From assembly GCA_019828565.1 (NCBI GenBank), contig JAHDYR010000013.1:186001-250000 (forward strand): DNA of 64,000 nt, read 5' to 3'. This document shows, one piece after another, positions 47,746 through 57,823 of the stretch. Both the position numbers and the translations under genes were made by a program. Numbering within the stretch: position 1 is the stretch's first letter; the number at the start of each line of letters is the position of its first letter. The stretch is from Carpediemonas membranifera. Lineage: Eukaryota; Fornicata. The notes under the pieces were generated by a model. That model saw nothing but the letters and a program-made list of their open reading frames with translations. It was not told the origin of the DNA and ran no database searches.

Positions 47746-50700
47746 TCACATGGTCATTCCGTACAAAAATCCCCCGCCCAGCGCCTCATCGAGCATCTTT
47801 GCGGCATCCATGGCCTTACCAGTCAGCTTAGGAGTCCGCGAAAGCGGCGACAGTTTCATCTGCCTCGATGCCACACTCAACCCGGTCTGCTTCGTTCTCA
47901 CGAGCAACGACTGGCCCCTCGGTCGTAGTCTCGGGGTCGACCTGCTCCTCGGCGTGGAGGGGATGGGTGTGAGCTGCACTGCCCGCCCCCTCTTGGCCTG
48001 GGGCGACTTGGTCTTTCCTTGGGGCTCCCTGGGCTCTGGGATGGCCGCGGTTGGGCTAAAACCCCATTCTTGCAGGCTCGTTTCCTTCTTACGGATCTTA
48101 CGGAGGTGTTTGGGCAGAACTCCGCTGATCCCACTGGTCGGCTTAGCCTGGGCGTTCGACTCTCCTTCTTCCTCGTCGGACAAGTTCTTCGCGTCCTCAA
48201 GCCCGACGGCGGTCAGACTCTCAGGCATGTACGATAAAGATCCAATCACCTTCCCCGCAGCGCTATGGATGAACACACGGCAATCCGCACTCGCGGTGAC
48301 GTATGCCGTGGGGTTCTCGAGGATTCGTACGACGGTGACGGCGTCCGTGTGGGGCGTCCACGTCATCCGGGGCTGGAAGCACGGCAGGGTGCGGTCACTG
48401 ACGGTGAGAACCATGGTCTCAGGGACGTCACCGTCGATGAATCTGATATGGTAATCAGATCTTACTAAATCATATGATGGAATCACAGCGTGGGTACCTG
48501 CCAGGAGGGGGATCATGTCAACCAGCCCGACCATGCCAGTGGATGACCCGACCAGCAGCGTGTGGCTAGGCTCGTTGTACTCCATGCAAATGACGTACCC
48601 GCATTCTTCAGGCATTTGAATAACTCCAGACACAACAGGTTGTTTCCCGGGCGGTGTGGTAATCGCAAGGAGGAATGGGGCACGGGTTGCGGCAACCAGG
48701 CCTGACGCATGCCCGAGCGTTGCTATGGCCGGCAGCTCAGGGTCTGTGGCTCCGAGGGCAGCGGCGTATGGCTGGAGTTTCAATACTTGGGTCTCAGCGA
48801 CGGAGGTGACCTCGAACAGACGAAGCGTGCCGTCTCCTCCCGCAGCGTAGAATATCGAGAAGAGGTCGGCACCGTCCAGCGCGCTGAGGGTCCCGTCGTG
48901 ACCGACCACGTTCGTAACGACCTTGACAGTGTGGAACGCCTTCTCCCGGACGGCAATGGGGCTATGAACTGAGTAGGGTATGTCGGCAGGCTCGAGGAAG
49001 GCCGCCCGCCTCTGTCGGCCCGTGTACGTATCGTCGTAAACTGCGTCAGGGAGCTCACTGGGGATGACCGAGACAGCGTCCCGACGATTCAAAGATTCGA
49101 GGGAGTAGAACGCCTTGGCCTGGCTGCTTGCACCGGCAAATGCACTGGGCTGGGTCCGTTTGAACAAGGCTGTCTGGGACGTGGCTGAGGCCTTAGTGGA
49201 TGCGGCGTTAGGGGCAGTGAGGGTAAACACGCAGCCCTCAGCTGTGCCGGCCAGGAGGATCTGTGACGTCGGGAGGAAGCAGAGGCTCGTGATGACGTCT
49301 GACACGCTAGGGCAGGCGTCGGTCAGGACCTGCGAGCCGACGATGAGCTTGGTCTGCCACTGGTAGATGGTGAGGCGGCCTGCACTGTCGCTGACAACCA
49401 GGCGTCGACCATCATCGCTCACTCCCATGGCTGTGACAGGATCATTGGTCATCAACTGGCGCTGTAACTTGCCAGTCGACCCGTCCCAGAATCTGATCTG
49501 ACACCCAGCAGCGGTCGCGAACCCTGCCTGATGCTTGTTATAAACCGCGTGGGTCGGCGTGCTCTCGTGAGCATGGGTTGGGTCGTCGGTGCCGTCGTAC
49601 GCGAAGAGCTGGAGCTTAGTGTTCGCACAGATGATGTTGAGTGTTGTCGGATGGATCGTGATGCTTGAAACCGTCATTGGAATAACTTGAGTGCAAGTCA
49701 TATCTCGAATATCGAATATACGGAGTGTGCGATCTTGAGATGCGGTGACCACAACAGGGCTACTTGGCACACAGGATACATCCAATATCGGTGCCGTATG
49801 CCCTTGCAGTCGGCCCACAAGCCTAGATATGAAAGGATTCCACACCAAAGCATCGTGATCAAACCCAGCGGACACGAGAGATCTGAATTGAGTGGAGTAA
49901 GCTATGGCAGCGATGCCCTTGGTGTGGCCCTTGAGTGTCTTTCGGTGGTGCATCCCGTCGGTTGACCATAGGTTAATGACGGCGTCAAGTCCTGCCGTCG
50001 CGAACATTGATATGCCATGCAGCGGTGTGATCGCCGTACAAGCGTCAGTATGTGCGTTCACATGCTTCTTCCTGATCTTCATGGTCGCTGCATCCAGCCC
50101 CAACACCGTCCCGTCGATGCAGCAGCCAAACAGCGATCCAGCCCCTCTGTCGTAGTGCAGACTGGTGATGAGGGAGGGAACAGTGGTCACCCCGCGCTGC
50201 TTCAGGGTCTGTGAGTCCAAATGCCGGAGAGTGCCGTCAGCTGCGGAGACGATCACGTGGGCGTAGTCCTCGACAAGGACGACATCGAGCACAGATGGGT
50301 TGCCGTGGAGACGGACGGGGCCCTGGTAGGTCAGAGGGAGCTGGTTGTACATGGAGAGGGTCGACTCGTTGCCCTCGAGGCCGAATACCATGCCGTTGTT
50401 GAGGGCAACGATCTTTTGAATCATTTGATCAGTGTCTCGGTTGATAGGGTCAGAGATTGTGCCTGCGTCGAGGAAGCACTTGAGGGTGCTTCCCTGGTTC
50501 ATACCAGACGACGATAGGCCCGAGTCGATGAGGTAGTCGCAGAAATCAGCCCAGGAAGCCAAGCCGTCGTTGTTGGCGTCAATCTCCGCGAAAAGAGCAT
50601 GGATGTGGTTCAAATTGATGTCGGTAGTAGGGCTTATGCTCTCGAAGTACCGAATTATTGTCTGTTGGAACTGATGGTGATCGAATTCATCGCCTATGGT

Positions 50701-50811
50701 GTCGAAGTAGCGTTTCAAAGGCGCTAGGCCATCTCCGCCTTCACTGCTGCTGTTACCGTCAGTTGAGAACGAAACAAGTATGGCAGACACAAGCTGTCCG
50801 CTTTCATTCAT
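47746..50811 (-). CDS. EF-hand plus WD40-repeat protein, probably axonemal
   Basis: 1,021 residues. An EF-hand region lies at ~35-95, with one recognisable loop, DANNDGLASWAD. Then come two beta-propellers' worth of WD40 repeats (about 150-480 and 490-880): LKGHTKGIAAIAYS...SAGFDHDALVWN, LQGHTAPILDVSCVPS...TASQDRTLRIFD, WTPHTDAVTVVRIL...TASADCRVFIHS. The last ~140 residues are basic, Pro/Arg/Thr-rich and disordered. EF-hand/WD40 fusions such as WDR49/WDR64-type proteins are associated with cilia in other eukaryotes; that link is family knowledge, and the role here is inferred. Single exon, ATG at 50811. It is convergent with MIF, with a 170-bp gap. Confidence 0.8.
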   Translation of the reverse strand: MNESGQLVSAILVSFSTDGNSSSEGGDGLAPLKRYFDTIGDEFDHHQFQQTIIRYFESISPTTDINLNHIHALFAEIDANNDGLASWADFCDYLIDSGLSSSGMNQGSTLKCFLDAGTISDPINRDTDQMIQKIVALNNGMVFGLEGNESTLSMYNQLPLTYQGPVRLHGNPSVLDVVLVEDYAHVIVSAADGTLRHLDSQTLKQRGVTTVPSLITSLHYDRGAGSLFGCCIDGTVLGLDAATMKIRKKHVNAHTDACTAITPLHGISMFATAGLDAVINLWSTDGMHHRKTLKGHTKGIAAIAYSTQFRSLVSAGFDHDALVWNPFISRLVGRLQGHTAPILDVSCVPSSPVVVTASQDRTLRIFDIRDMTCTQVIPMTVSSITIHPTTLNIICANTKLQLFAYDGTDDPTHAHESTPTHAVYNKHQAGFATAAGCQIRFWDGSTGKLQRQLMTNDPVTAMGVSDDGRRLVVSDSAGRLTIYQWQTKLIVGSQVLTDACPSVSDVITSLCFLPTSQILLAGTAEGCVFTLTAPNAASTKASATSQTALFKRTQPSAFAGASSQAKAFYSLESLNRRDAVSVIPSELPDAVYDDTYTGRQRRAAFLEPADIPYSVHSPIAVREKAFHTVKVVTNVVGHDGTLSALDGADLFSIFYAAGGDGTLRLFEVTSVAETQVLKLQPYAAALGATDPELPAIATLGHASGLVAATRAPFLLAITTPPGKQPVVSGVIQMPEECGYVICMEYNEPSHTLLVGSSTGMVGLVDMIPLLAGTHAVIPSYDLVRSDYHIRFIDGDVPETMVLTVSDRTLPCFQPRMTWTPHTDAVTVVRILENPTAYVTASADCRVFIHSAAGKVIGSLSYMPESLTAVGLEDAKNLSDEEEGESNAQAKPTSGISGVLPKHLRKIRKKETSLQEWGFSPTAAIPEPREPQGKTKSPQAKRGRAVQLTPIPSTPRSRSTPRLRPRGQSLLVRTKQTGLSVASRQMKLSPLSRTPKLTGKAMDAAKMLDEALGGGFLYGMTM

Positions 50812-50971
50812 CTCGTCTCTAAGTTTGAGTTTTGTGCTCGACTGAGGGGAAAGCTGCGCCTTTTAAGTAAAAGAGCGCTCGCAAGTTCTGCTTTATTCTG
50901 CTCGCTACACGTTTGTTGTTCAAAGGTGAAGTATCATAGAGTGCACAGTGCAAGCACTGCGTCTCTCCACT

Positions 50972-51232
50972 TCAATTAGCTTGCCCGGAGGCGAAGACTA
51001 GCGGCTGGTTAGCCGTAATTGGTGTATTGGGGCTATAGTTGGGAAGACGGGCTGGATTTCTGAAAGCACTGGCTTGATACTGTGCATCCGTCATGAGGCC
51101 GCAATCCAAGATGTTCTGTGCAGCAGTCTTGTCTCTGTGGGAGAGATTGAGCCAAGTGGTGGTAGGATCGGAATTGAGGCGTTGCTGTCTGTACCACGGA
51201 GCACCTTGACAATTCGGGTTGTGGCATCGCAT
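50972..51232 (-). CDS. small zinc-ribbon-like protein, 5' end unresolved
   Basis: 86 codons from the ATG at 51232 (MRCHNPNCQG). The same frame is open upstream to about 51320 and reads SLVCPFCRARFRR, so C-x2-C ... C-x4-C would form a zinc ribbon if the true start lies further up, behind an intron. No family recognised; the rest is Asn/Pro/Gln-rich (LPNYSPNTPITANQPLVF). Upstream lies a TATA-like AT-rich stretch (~51310-51350). It ends ~160 bp from the WD40 gene start. Confidence 0.38.
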   Translation of the reverse strand: MRCHNPNCQGAPWYRQQRLNSDPTTTWLNLSHRDKTAAQNILDCGLMTDAQYQASAFRNPARLPNYSPNTPITANQPLVFASGQAN

Positions 51233-51461
51233 CGTGCGCCTCGTGTGGCGAGTTCTACGGAACCTCGCGCGGCAGAAGGGGCAGACGAGTGAGATACTGC
51301 AGTCTTCCGATACTGATTTATATTATTTATGAAAATATATATATAAACTGCACAATGACTCAGGGGTGCAGGGCAAATATGACCAATCAATTGGTCACCA
51401 CAGCTGCCTCCTCTCCGGGCACGCATTACTGCCAGTAACTCGTGTACTGTTGTTCTAGACA

Positions 51462-51481
51462 CCTTACCTTACCTTACCTTA
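51462..51481. repeat. (CCTTA)4 microsatellite
   Basis: Four perfect tandem copies of a 5-bp unit, ending 13 bp before the 5' LTR. It is too short to be telomeric. Confidence 0.95.
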
Positions 51482-51494
51482 CAGTGAGCGAGAC

Positions 51495-51602
51495 TGTCAG
51501 CCATTTATATATGAGATACGTATTTGATACGGTCTTGATCCGTCCAGCTCGACACCCTTGTGTCGAGCTCTCTTTGTAAAGTCTTTTTCCTTAGTGATCA
51601 CA
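51495..51602 (+). repeat. 5' LTR (108 bp)
   Basis: Identical to 57824-57931. It contains a perfect hairpin: 10-nt arms at 51546-51555 and 51560-51569 (AGCTCGACAC and its complement) around a CCTT loop. Directly after it comes the 10-bp palindrome GTAAGCTTAC (51603-51612), where a tRNA-complementary TGG primer site would be expected but is not seen. Confidence 0.96.
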
Positions 51603-51622
51603 GTAAGCTTACTTCCAAACTA

Positions 51623-52591
51623 ATGGATAAGGGACCTTTATGTACACAGCCTGAGATTCACGCAGTCCTCTCATTTGCCGAGAAATTGGATAAGCATGTT
51701 CGCGCGGGCGGAAAGAGGCGCTTGCTTAAGCGACTCGGACCCGCGGTGACCTCATACTGCAAGGCGATGGGTACTGATATTACCAGAAAGTATCAGGCCG
51801 CAAAACATCACGATGATGGCTCCAAAAGAACGAAGCACGAACGCGAGGACATCGTATTCCAGGCGATTGTGGACATTGTTAAGCCCTCCGATGCGATCCT
51901 TGAGCGCCGCCTTTTCGACCTATCGACCACTGGTATCGATATTGGCCGCCTATCTCTCTATATCGACCGCTTCGCTTCCCGCCGCCGTCTCATTGCACCC
52001 ACGGGCAAGGATTCAGTCCTTCGCGGTCAGTTTTTGCGCGGAATCCAAGACGAAACGCTCAGAGAGGAGGTTTCTCACGCCTCCAAGGGTCTGTCACTTG
52101 ACGCGACCTTTTCGACCGCCCTCCTGACATGTAAGCGTCTGGAGGAAGCAATCAAGCTCACTTCAACGTCCAAGCCTGCCCCTGCTCAAGAGCGCGAACG
52201 CTCTAAGCAGTCCGCTGTCCGCAAACGCCCCCCGCGTGAGCAGCGCGAGCCTCAGGATCAGCCGCGCCAAGACAAGCGGCAGCAACACCAGCCCCGCCAG
52301 TATCAGACGCACTTCCACCAGCAAGGCCAACGTCACGGTCAGCGTCAGCAGCAGACGCAACACCACGGTCACCAGCGAGACATCGTATGCTTTAACTGCG
52401 GCAGGCCGAACCACCGCGCTTTCGAATGCACCAGAGAGAAGGCCGTGTGCGCGAAGTGCGGCAAGTCGGGGCACCTAGACAAGTTCTGTCAGGTAAACCC
52501 CAGATCATGCTTCTCTGTCTCTGTTTCTACGTCGGCGGCTGAAGGCCAGCGCTCCCCTACCCGTCGTGAGTGCCGTCGTCCCTATGGGTAG
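51623..52591 (+). CDS. gag: retrotransposon gag with two zinc knuckles
   Basis: 322 residues from the ATG at 51623, 21 bp past the 5' LTR. The N-terminal two-thirds is a helical capsid-like domain. A Gln/Arg/His-rich linker follows, then two CCHC knuckles, CFNCGRPNHRAFEC and CAKCGKSGHLDKFC (C-x2-C-x4-H-x4-C), that bind element RNA. It overlaps pol by ~26 bp, and pol lies in the +1 frame, so a +1 ribosomal shift near the end of gag (or a similar bypass) would be needed to make a Gag-Pol fusion. Confidence 0.9.
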   Translation: MDKGPLCTQPEIHAVLSFAEKLDKHVRAGGKRRLLKRLGPAVTSYCKAMGTDITRKYQAAKHHDDGSKRTKHEREDIVFQAIVDIVKPSDAILERRLFDLSTTGIDIGRLSLYIDRFASRRRLIAPTGKDSVLRGQFLRGIQDETLREEVSHASKGLSLDATFSTALLTCKRLEEAIKLTSTSKPAPAQERERSKQSAVRKRPPREQREPQDQPRQDKRQQHQPRQYQTHFHQQGQRHGQRQQQTQHHGHQRDIVCFNCGRPNHRAFECTREKAVCAKCGKSGHLDKFCQVNPRSCFSVSVSTSAAEGQRSPTRRECRRPYG

Positions 52592-55588
52592 CGACGAATC
52601 TACCACATGGCACCGTGTCTTATTCGACTGTGGTGCTGACATTTCTCTTGTCAACCCGGCTTCCGCCAGAGCGGCCGAGCTCATTCCGACGAAGCTCGCT
52701 GCACCCATTAAGATCAAGACTCCGGGTGGAACGATCGAGACTGATACGTGTTATGAGGTGCCGTTGAAGATGTGTAAGTCACCTTTCACCCCGAAAGGTC
52801 TATCCACCACAGTCTCCGCGTATGGGGTTGACTGTGCTTATGATCTCCTCTTGTCATATCAGACCATGGTCGAGTGGGGTATTCTCCCCAGCTTGTGTGA
52901 ACCGTCTCAGTCTGACAATGAAGACGCCTTGGAGCCTTTCGTGCCAGAGCCTGAGCCGCTCCAGGCGTATACTCTGTCTTCGGACTACACTCTCACTCAT
53001 GACCGCATCCTCGCAGCTTATGCTCATTGCTTTGATGCTCGAGAAGGGTTCTCAGCATTAGAGCCATACGACCTCGTACTCAAGGAGGACCGCGTCGTCG
53101 CCACGAGATCCAATTACATACCGTACCAGAAGCAGGGCCTGTTCGACGAGCACGTCAACGAACTACTGTCGAAGAAATACATCGAGGCCAGCTTCTCGCC
53201 ATACTCTTCTCCAGCATTGCTCGTCCCCAAGGGCAAGGACAAGACCAGGATGGTCGTAGACTTCCGCAGAATCAATGATTTGACCACGCCATTCGACTAT
53301 CCGATCCCCGAGGTTAACACGTGCTTGACCAGGCTTGCTGGTGCCAAGGTCTTCGCCACTCTCGACCTCTCGAAAGGGTATCACCAGGTCGAGCTGACCG
53401 AGCGTTCTAGGCAATACACGGCGTTTATGACCCCCCGTGGGAAGTTCCAATACACCGGAATGCCGTTCGGCCTGAAGAACGCTGGCGCGCACTTTCAGTA
53501 CGCGATTGAGCGCGGGTTCCAGGACCTCTTAGGCGACGCCTGCATTATATATATAGATGACATTATCATCTTTGGACGCTCGGAGCAGGAATATCTGGCC
53601 AACCTCGCTAAGGTGCTCCGCCGATGTGACGAGCTCAAGCTATCGTTGAACAAGGAGAAGTCGCATTTCGGCCTAGCCGAAGTGGAGTTCCTAGGATGGG
53701 TTGTGTCCGGCTCGGGTTTCCGGATTGCTCCAGACAGGATCCGCGATGTAGAAGGCCTGCGGCTACCGAAGACGAAGAAGGCCACGCAGGCCCTTATGGG
53801 ATTCCTCAACTTTATGAGTGACTTTGTTCCTAACTTCTCCGAGCTTATCCGACCGTTAGCCCGGGCGGCAAGCGGCAAGGAGGCTCCGGACGGATTACCT
53901 CAGGCAGAGGCGCTGGCCAAGGTTAAGGACCGCCTCTGCCACGCACCGGCACTCGAGCACTTTGACGTTTCGAAGGATCATGTGGTCATGACAGACGCGT
54001 CTGATCTCGGGATCGGGGGTGTTCTCCTCCAGGACGGCAAGCCGGTGTGTTATATGTCCCACGCGTTCTCAGATGTGCAGACGCGTTGGAGCACGATCGA
54101 ACAGGAAGCGTATGCGATTGTCACCGCCCTCCAGAGGTGGCGCCGTTTCCTGTGCTGGACGTCGTTTACTCTCCTCACTGACCACCGGAACCTGGTCTAC
54201 ATGTCACGATCGTCTAACGCAAAAAGTCCAGCGTTGGTACGAGTCAATCGCAGACCTAGACTTCACAGTGAAGCATGTGGCCGGGGTTGACAACGGAGCG
54301 GCGGACGGGCTGAGTCGAGTCTTCTCCGCAACTGCCAGACAGGCAACAGCTACCGATGACGAGATCCAGGCAGCTCATATGCACGGCCAGGCCCACCTCC
54401 CGGTTTATACGACGGTAGAGTGGCTGAGATCTAACGGGCTCCGGGCTCCAGTGGATAGGGTAGCGCGGGTCATGGATCGTTGCCCCGTGTGCCAACTTAC
54501 CGCCAAGCCGGCCGAGGCGTCCAGACCGTACCTCCACACGGCGAGCCTGCGACCGTTCCAGCGGGTAGCCATGGATACTATTGGCCCCCTGCCAGAGTCT
54601 CGCGGGTACAAGTTCATCTTAGTTATTATTGATATGGCCTCGCGGTGGACCGAGCTCGTCCCACTCAAGTCCACAAGGGCGGACGAAGCTGTGACTGCCT
54701 TCGTCAACGGATGGATTCTCCGGTACGGCGTGCCCAGAGTTCTACAGACAGACGGTGGCAAGCAGTTCGTCAACAAGCTATTCACAGATCTATCGGTGCG
54801 CGTAGGGTTTGCTACTCACGTCACCACCCCGTACCATCCACAGTCAAACGGCATTGTGGAACGGGCGAACAGCCGCATTGAGCGCATTTTACGCAACAGG
54901 CAATACCAGCTTCGGAGCGAGTTGTGGTCAGACTCCCTCCCCTGTCGCGCAGTATATCGTCAACGCATCTCCCCACACCGCGACACGCTTAACACCGGCC
55001 GAGGTCATCTTCGGTAGCGATTTCCGTGTCCCGGCAGACGTGATGATGGCAGACGTCCAGAGTATGGCTGGACAGCCCAGCAGTAATGTTCAAGCAGCTC
55101 AGTTAGCCCGAGACTTGGCAGAGGCGAGAATCAAGGTCATGCACCAAGATGCGCTAGACAAAGTGTCAGCAACGACACCTATCTCGTCCGACTATGTGTT
55201 GGTCAAGTACCCGAATGGACCGCCGTCCAAGTTGGCGTCAGGATGGCGAGGGCCTATGAAGCTAGTGCGTCCTATCGTGAGGCAGAACCTCACGGTGGGC
55301 TATGTCGTCAAGGATGTCAACACAAAGAAGGAGTTCCAAGTCGCCTCGGAGAGAGTTCGCGCCTTTATGGGTGAGTTGTCCGAGCAACGGGCTCAGGAAC
55401 TCGCGGCAGTCACGCTCGGTGAATATCTGGTCGAGTCCATACTAGAGTCGACGAGTGAGGCCAGGATGAGAGACAGGAAGTTCCGGGTTAGATGGCTGGG
55501 ATATGAGCCGTCAGAGGACACATGGGAACCATATGGGAATGTCAAGGGTTGTGAAGCACTGGATGTATTCCTGGGAAGGGCCAAGTAA
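52566..55588 (+). CDS. pol: retrotransposon pol: protease, RT, RNase H, integrase, chromodomain (two frame breaks)
   Basis: Order read from sequence: protease with FDCGADISLV (DCGA in place of DTGA); reverse transcriptase with MVVDFRRIN, ATLDLSKGYHQVEL, TGMPFGLKNAGAHF and the YIDD catalytic box (IIYIDDIIIF); RNase H with VMTDASDLGIGG and LLTDHRNL; integrase with an HH-CC region (HMHGQAH, CPVC) and DDE residues (AMDTIGPL, LQTDGGKQF, NGIVERANS); a GPY/F-like stretch; and a C-terminal chromodomain (EYLVESILES, FRVRWLGYEPSEDTWEPY). Frame breaks: AAAAA at 54221-54225 and CCCC at 54939-54942, each one base too long. As written the polyprotein stops in RNase H. These may be real decay or homopolymer miscalls. 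Confidence 0.9.
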
Positions 55589-55617
55589 ATGGCGCCCAGA
55601 GAGAGTCACAATCTGAT

Positions 55618-56946
55618 TTATTCAATGGCACCAAGGCTGTCACCAAGCTCAAAGAAGATGCCGTCATGCTCCCAGCGCCGACGAACACGACGCCATAAGT
55701 TATGCTCGTTGAGATAACGAGTGACAGGCATGGTGCGGCAAAGATCCTGGGTCAGGAAGGTCAGTGACGGCAGCGGATAGCCCGAAAACTGGACGAGCAG
55801 GATGAACGACTCCTCCTGGCGGGCGTTCTCGTAGAGCTCGATGTGCTCTTTGACCTCCACCACACCGTACGCGGCGGACGTGTCCGTGAGCTGGAGCGTG
55901 AACAGCTCCTTGTTCATGGCAAGCTCCATAGCCGGGAGATGCTCAAGCCGGACACAGGTCCAATAGGCCCGAACGAAGTCGCGGGAGCGGGTGGCGGTCA
56001 GGCGCGAGGCACCGCGGTTCTCAGCCGCCATAAGCAGCGAGAACATGGCTGGGTGTCGGCCTGCCATCACCACGCGCTTGAGGAGGTCCACCACCACATC
56101 ACGAGAGACCGTGGCACCCGGCTCTCGAGTGCGCTTCAGCGCCAGGAGGGCTCCCTCAGCTGTGGCGACGTGGTTTGTGGCAAACCGGTCGCTCGTCCCG
56201 CCCTGGACCAGAGCCGCGGCTACGGAGCGAGTGTCTTGGACACCCTCCATGGAGCGCTGGAGAGCGCACCCGATGGCCGTCACCTCCGCGAACCGACGAA
56301 GGATGTCGGCAGAGACGTAAGCAGCCGTGACCTCGGTCATAGCGCTGCCGAAGAGCTTCCCGGTCTGAACTCGGTCGAGGAGGGCTGTGAAATTGACTTC
56401 GAAGCAGTTGGAGAAGCGAGCAGTGCTGATCTCCGCAAAGGTGGTGCGGAAGGTCTCGACCTGACGCTGCTCGCGTGCCGGAAGAGGTTCGGCGGGCTCG
56501 GTCGGCTCGGCGACGGTCACAATAGCCCTAGGGGTTTCGACATTGGCGCGGTAGCGGGTCTGTCGGTGGAATGGGCGGACAGGGACCTCTACGACACGCT
56601 GGTTGAACTCAGCGCCCAGCTCACTCGTGCGGGTGATTGTGGTCTGAGCAGATTCGGGATGGCAGTCGGTGATGTGCCGTCCGGAGCGTCGAGGTCGGAG
56701 AACGGTGCGATCGGGAGCTGAACCAGCTTCTTGGTGCGAAATGGCATCACCATCGGTGTTCTCAGCGGTGTTTTCAGTGGATGGAGGCGTGTGAGAACCT
56801 TCAGTAGCTTCCTGGGAGCCGTCACCATTCAGCAGCTCGACATGCTTTCGCTTCAAGGCCTGAAGATCGGAGATGAGCACACCAGTAGGATTGGCCGTCA
56901 TATACTGGTCGATTGCAGCAAAGAGTTCCTCCTCTACGTTTGTCAT
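55618..56946 (-). CDS. antisense ORF inside the retrotransposon, unknown protein
   Basis: 442 residues from the ATG at 56946 (MTNVEEELFAAID), on the strand opposite gag-pol, convergent with pol with 29 bp between the two stops. The frame stays open 40 codons further upstream. Parts: N-terminal helix, Thr/Glu/Ala-rich linker, basic patch (LRPRRSGRH), a helical Ala-rich core (~200-370), and a C-terminal stretch ESFILLVQFSGYPLPSLTF then RYLNEHNLWRRVRRRW. That stretch has the look of a chromo-like V-x-F-x-GYP fold (weak, inferred). Good codon pattern on this strand only. A perfect 10-nt-arm hairpin (56958-56967 / 56972-56981, loop GGCG) sits just upstream of the ATG. Not a known retroelement product; it could be an accessory protein or a captured host gene. 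Confidence 0.72.
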   Translation of the reverse strand: MTNVEEELFAAIDQYMTANPTGVLISDLQALKRKHVELLNGDGSQEATEGSHTPPSTENTAENTDGDAISHQEAGSAPDRTVLRPRRSGRHITDCHPESAQTTITRTSELGAEFNQRVVEVPVRPFHRQTRYRANVETPRAIVTVAEPTEPAEPLPAREQRQVETFRTTFAEISTARFSNCFEVNFTALLDRVQTGKLFGSAMTEVTAAYVSADILRRFAEVTAIGCALQRSMEGVQDTRSVAAALVQGGTSDRFATNHVATAEGALLALKRTREPGATVSRDVVVDLLKRVVMAGRHPAMFSLLMAAENRGASRLTATRSRDFVRAYWTCVRLEHLPAMELAMNKELFTLQLTDTSAAYGVVEVKEHIELYENARQEESFILLVQFSGYPLPSLTFLTQDLCRTMPVTRYLNEHNLWRRVRRRWEHDGIFFELGDSLGAIE

Positions 56947-57066
56947 AGCGCCGTTTGAAATCTGGGAGGCGTCCCAGATTTGATTTACATGTATACATGA
57001 GTTATATAATCTCAGGAGGACACCCACCGCGCAAGTTACAGACGCTGAGCACGCCTGTATAGCCAA

Positions 57067-57813
57067 TACTGGCCAAGGGACAGCCGTTCACGTATTCTCT
57101 CGCGCGTTTTATGCCGAGACGAGATCTCGAGGAAAAGGGGAAGAAAAACACCTCCAAGAAGTGATAATGGACAAAGTTTATACGAAGAACGTGGTTTTGA
57201 TGTTGGTTATTCATGATGGAGCTCGTATTCTGGGCACAAGAAGTCCGAGCGGAGACGAAGAGAAGAAAACTCCCGTATCTCGCCAAGGAAGCGGAATTGG
57301 AGCTAGTTAACTGCATTTTTGAAGCCTATGTAAGAAATAGCGGAAGAGGAGCACAAACCGCCAACTATTCCGAATCAAGCCGAATGCATGACATAACCTG
57401 CACGGTTTGATGCAATCAGACAGAACACTGGTATGTATCGACTACTAGGAGGGGCAGGATCCCCAGGTAAGATACCCATGACACAGCGCGCTTATTTAGT
57501 GGTACCACGAGTCTTTTCGAATCTGTAGAATCTTTGCGCAATCTAGAAAATCTTTAGAGAATTTCCGTGGGTGGACTCCACGCCGGGCGATGGCTTAGGA
57601 CGCTATGTCGTCAGCCTAGTCAACGGATACTATCCGGCGTACACGCAAGTCCCGTGTGCGCGACGGTCAGCCCTCTAAGTTGAACTTAGTTGGCATCCCC
57701 GGATCACTGGTCATTCCCCAGCGATCGACGGTTATAGGGTCAGCACTCTTGGGCTGTTCCCCCAAGACCTGATTAACAATGGTATCCTTTTCGTGATGCT
57801 CTTAACAGAGCAT
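57067..57813. other. untranslated 3' part of the retrotransposon
   Basis: About 750 bp between the antisense ORF start region and the polypurine tract. Only short open frames occur on both strands, with no motif. It probably holds the promoter of the antisense ORF. Confidence 0.5.
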
Positions 57814-57823
57814 GGGGGGGAAG

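Noticed and set aside
51462..51481. (CCTTA)4 as telomere remnant
   Set aside because: Only 20 bp and not a standard telomere repeat; a simple microsatellite fits better.
51623..55588. Programmed frameshifting as the explanation for the breaks inside pol
   Set aside because: The gag/pol overlap may use a shift, but shifts inside RNase H and integrase are not known in this group; homopolymer errors or mutations are simpler.
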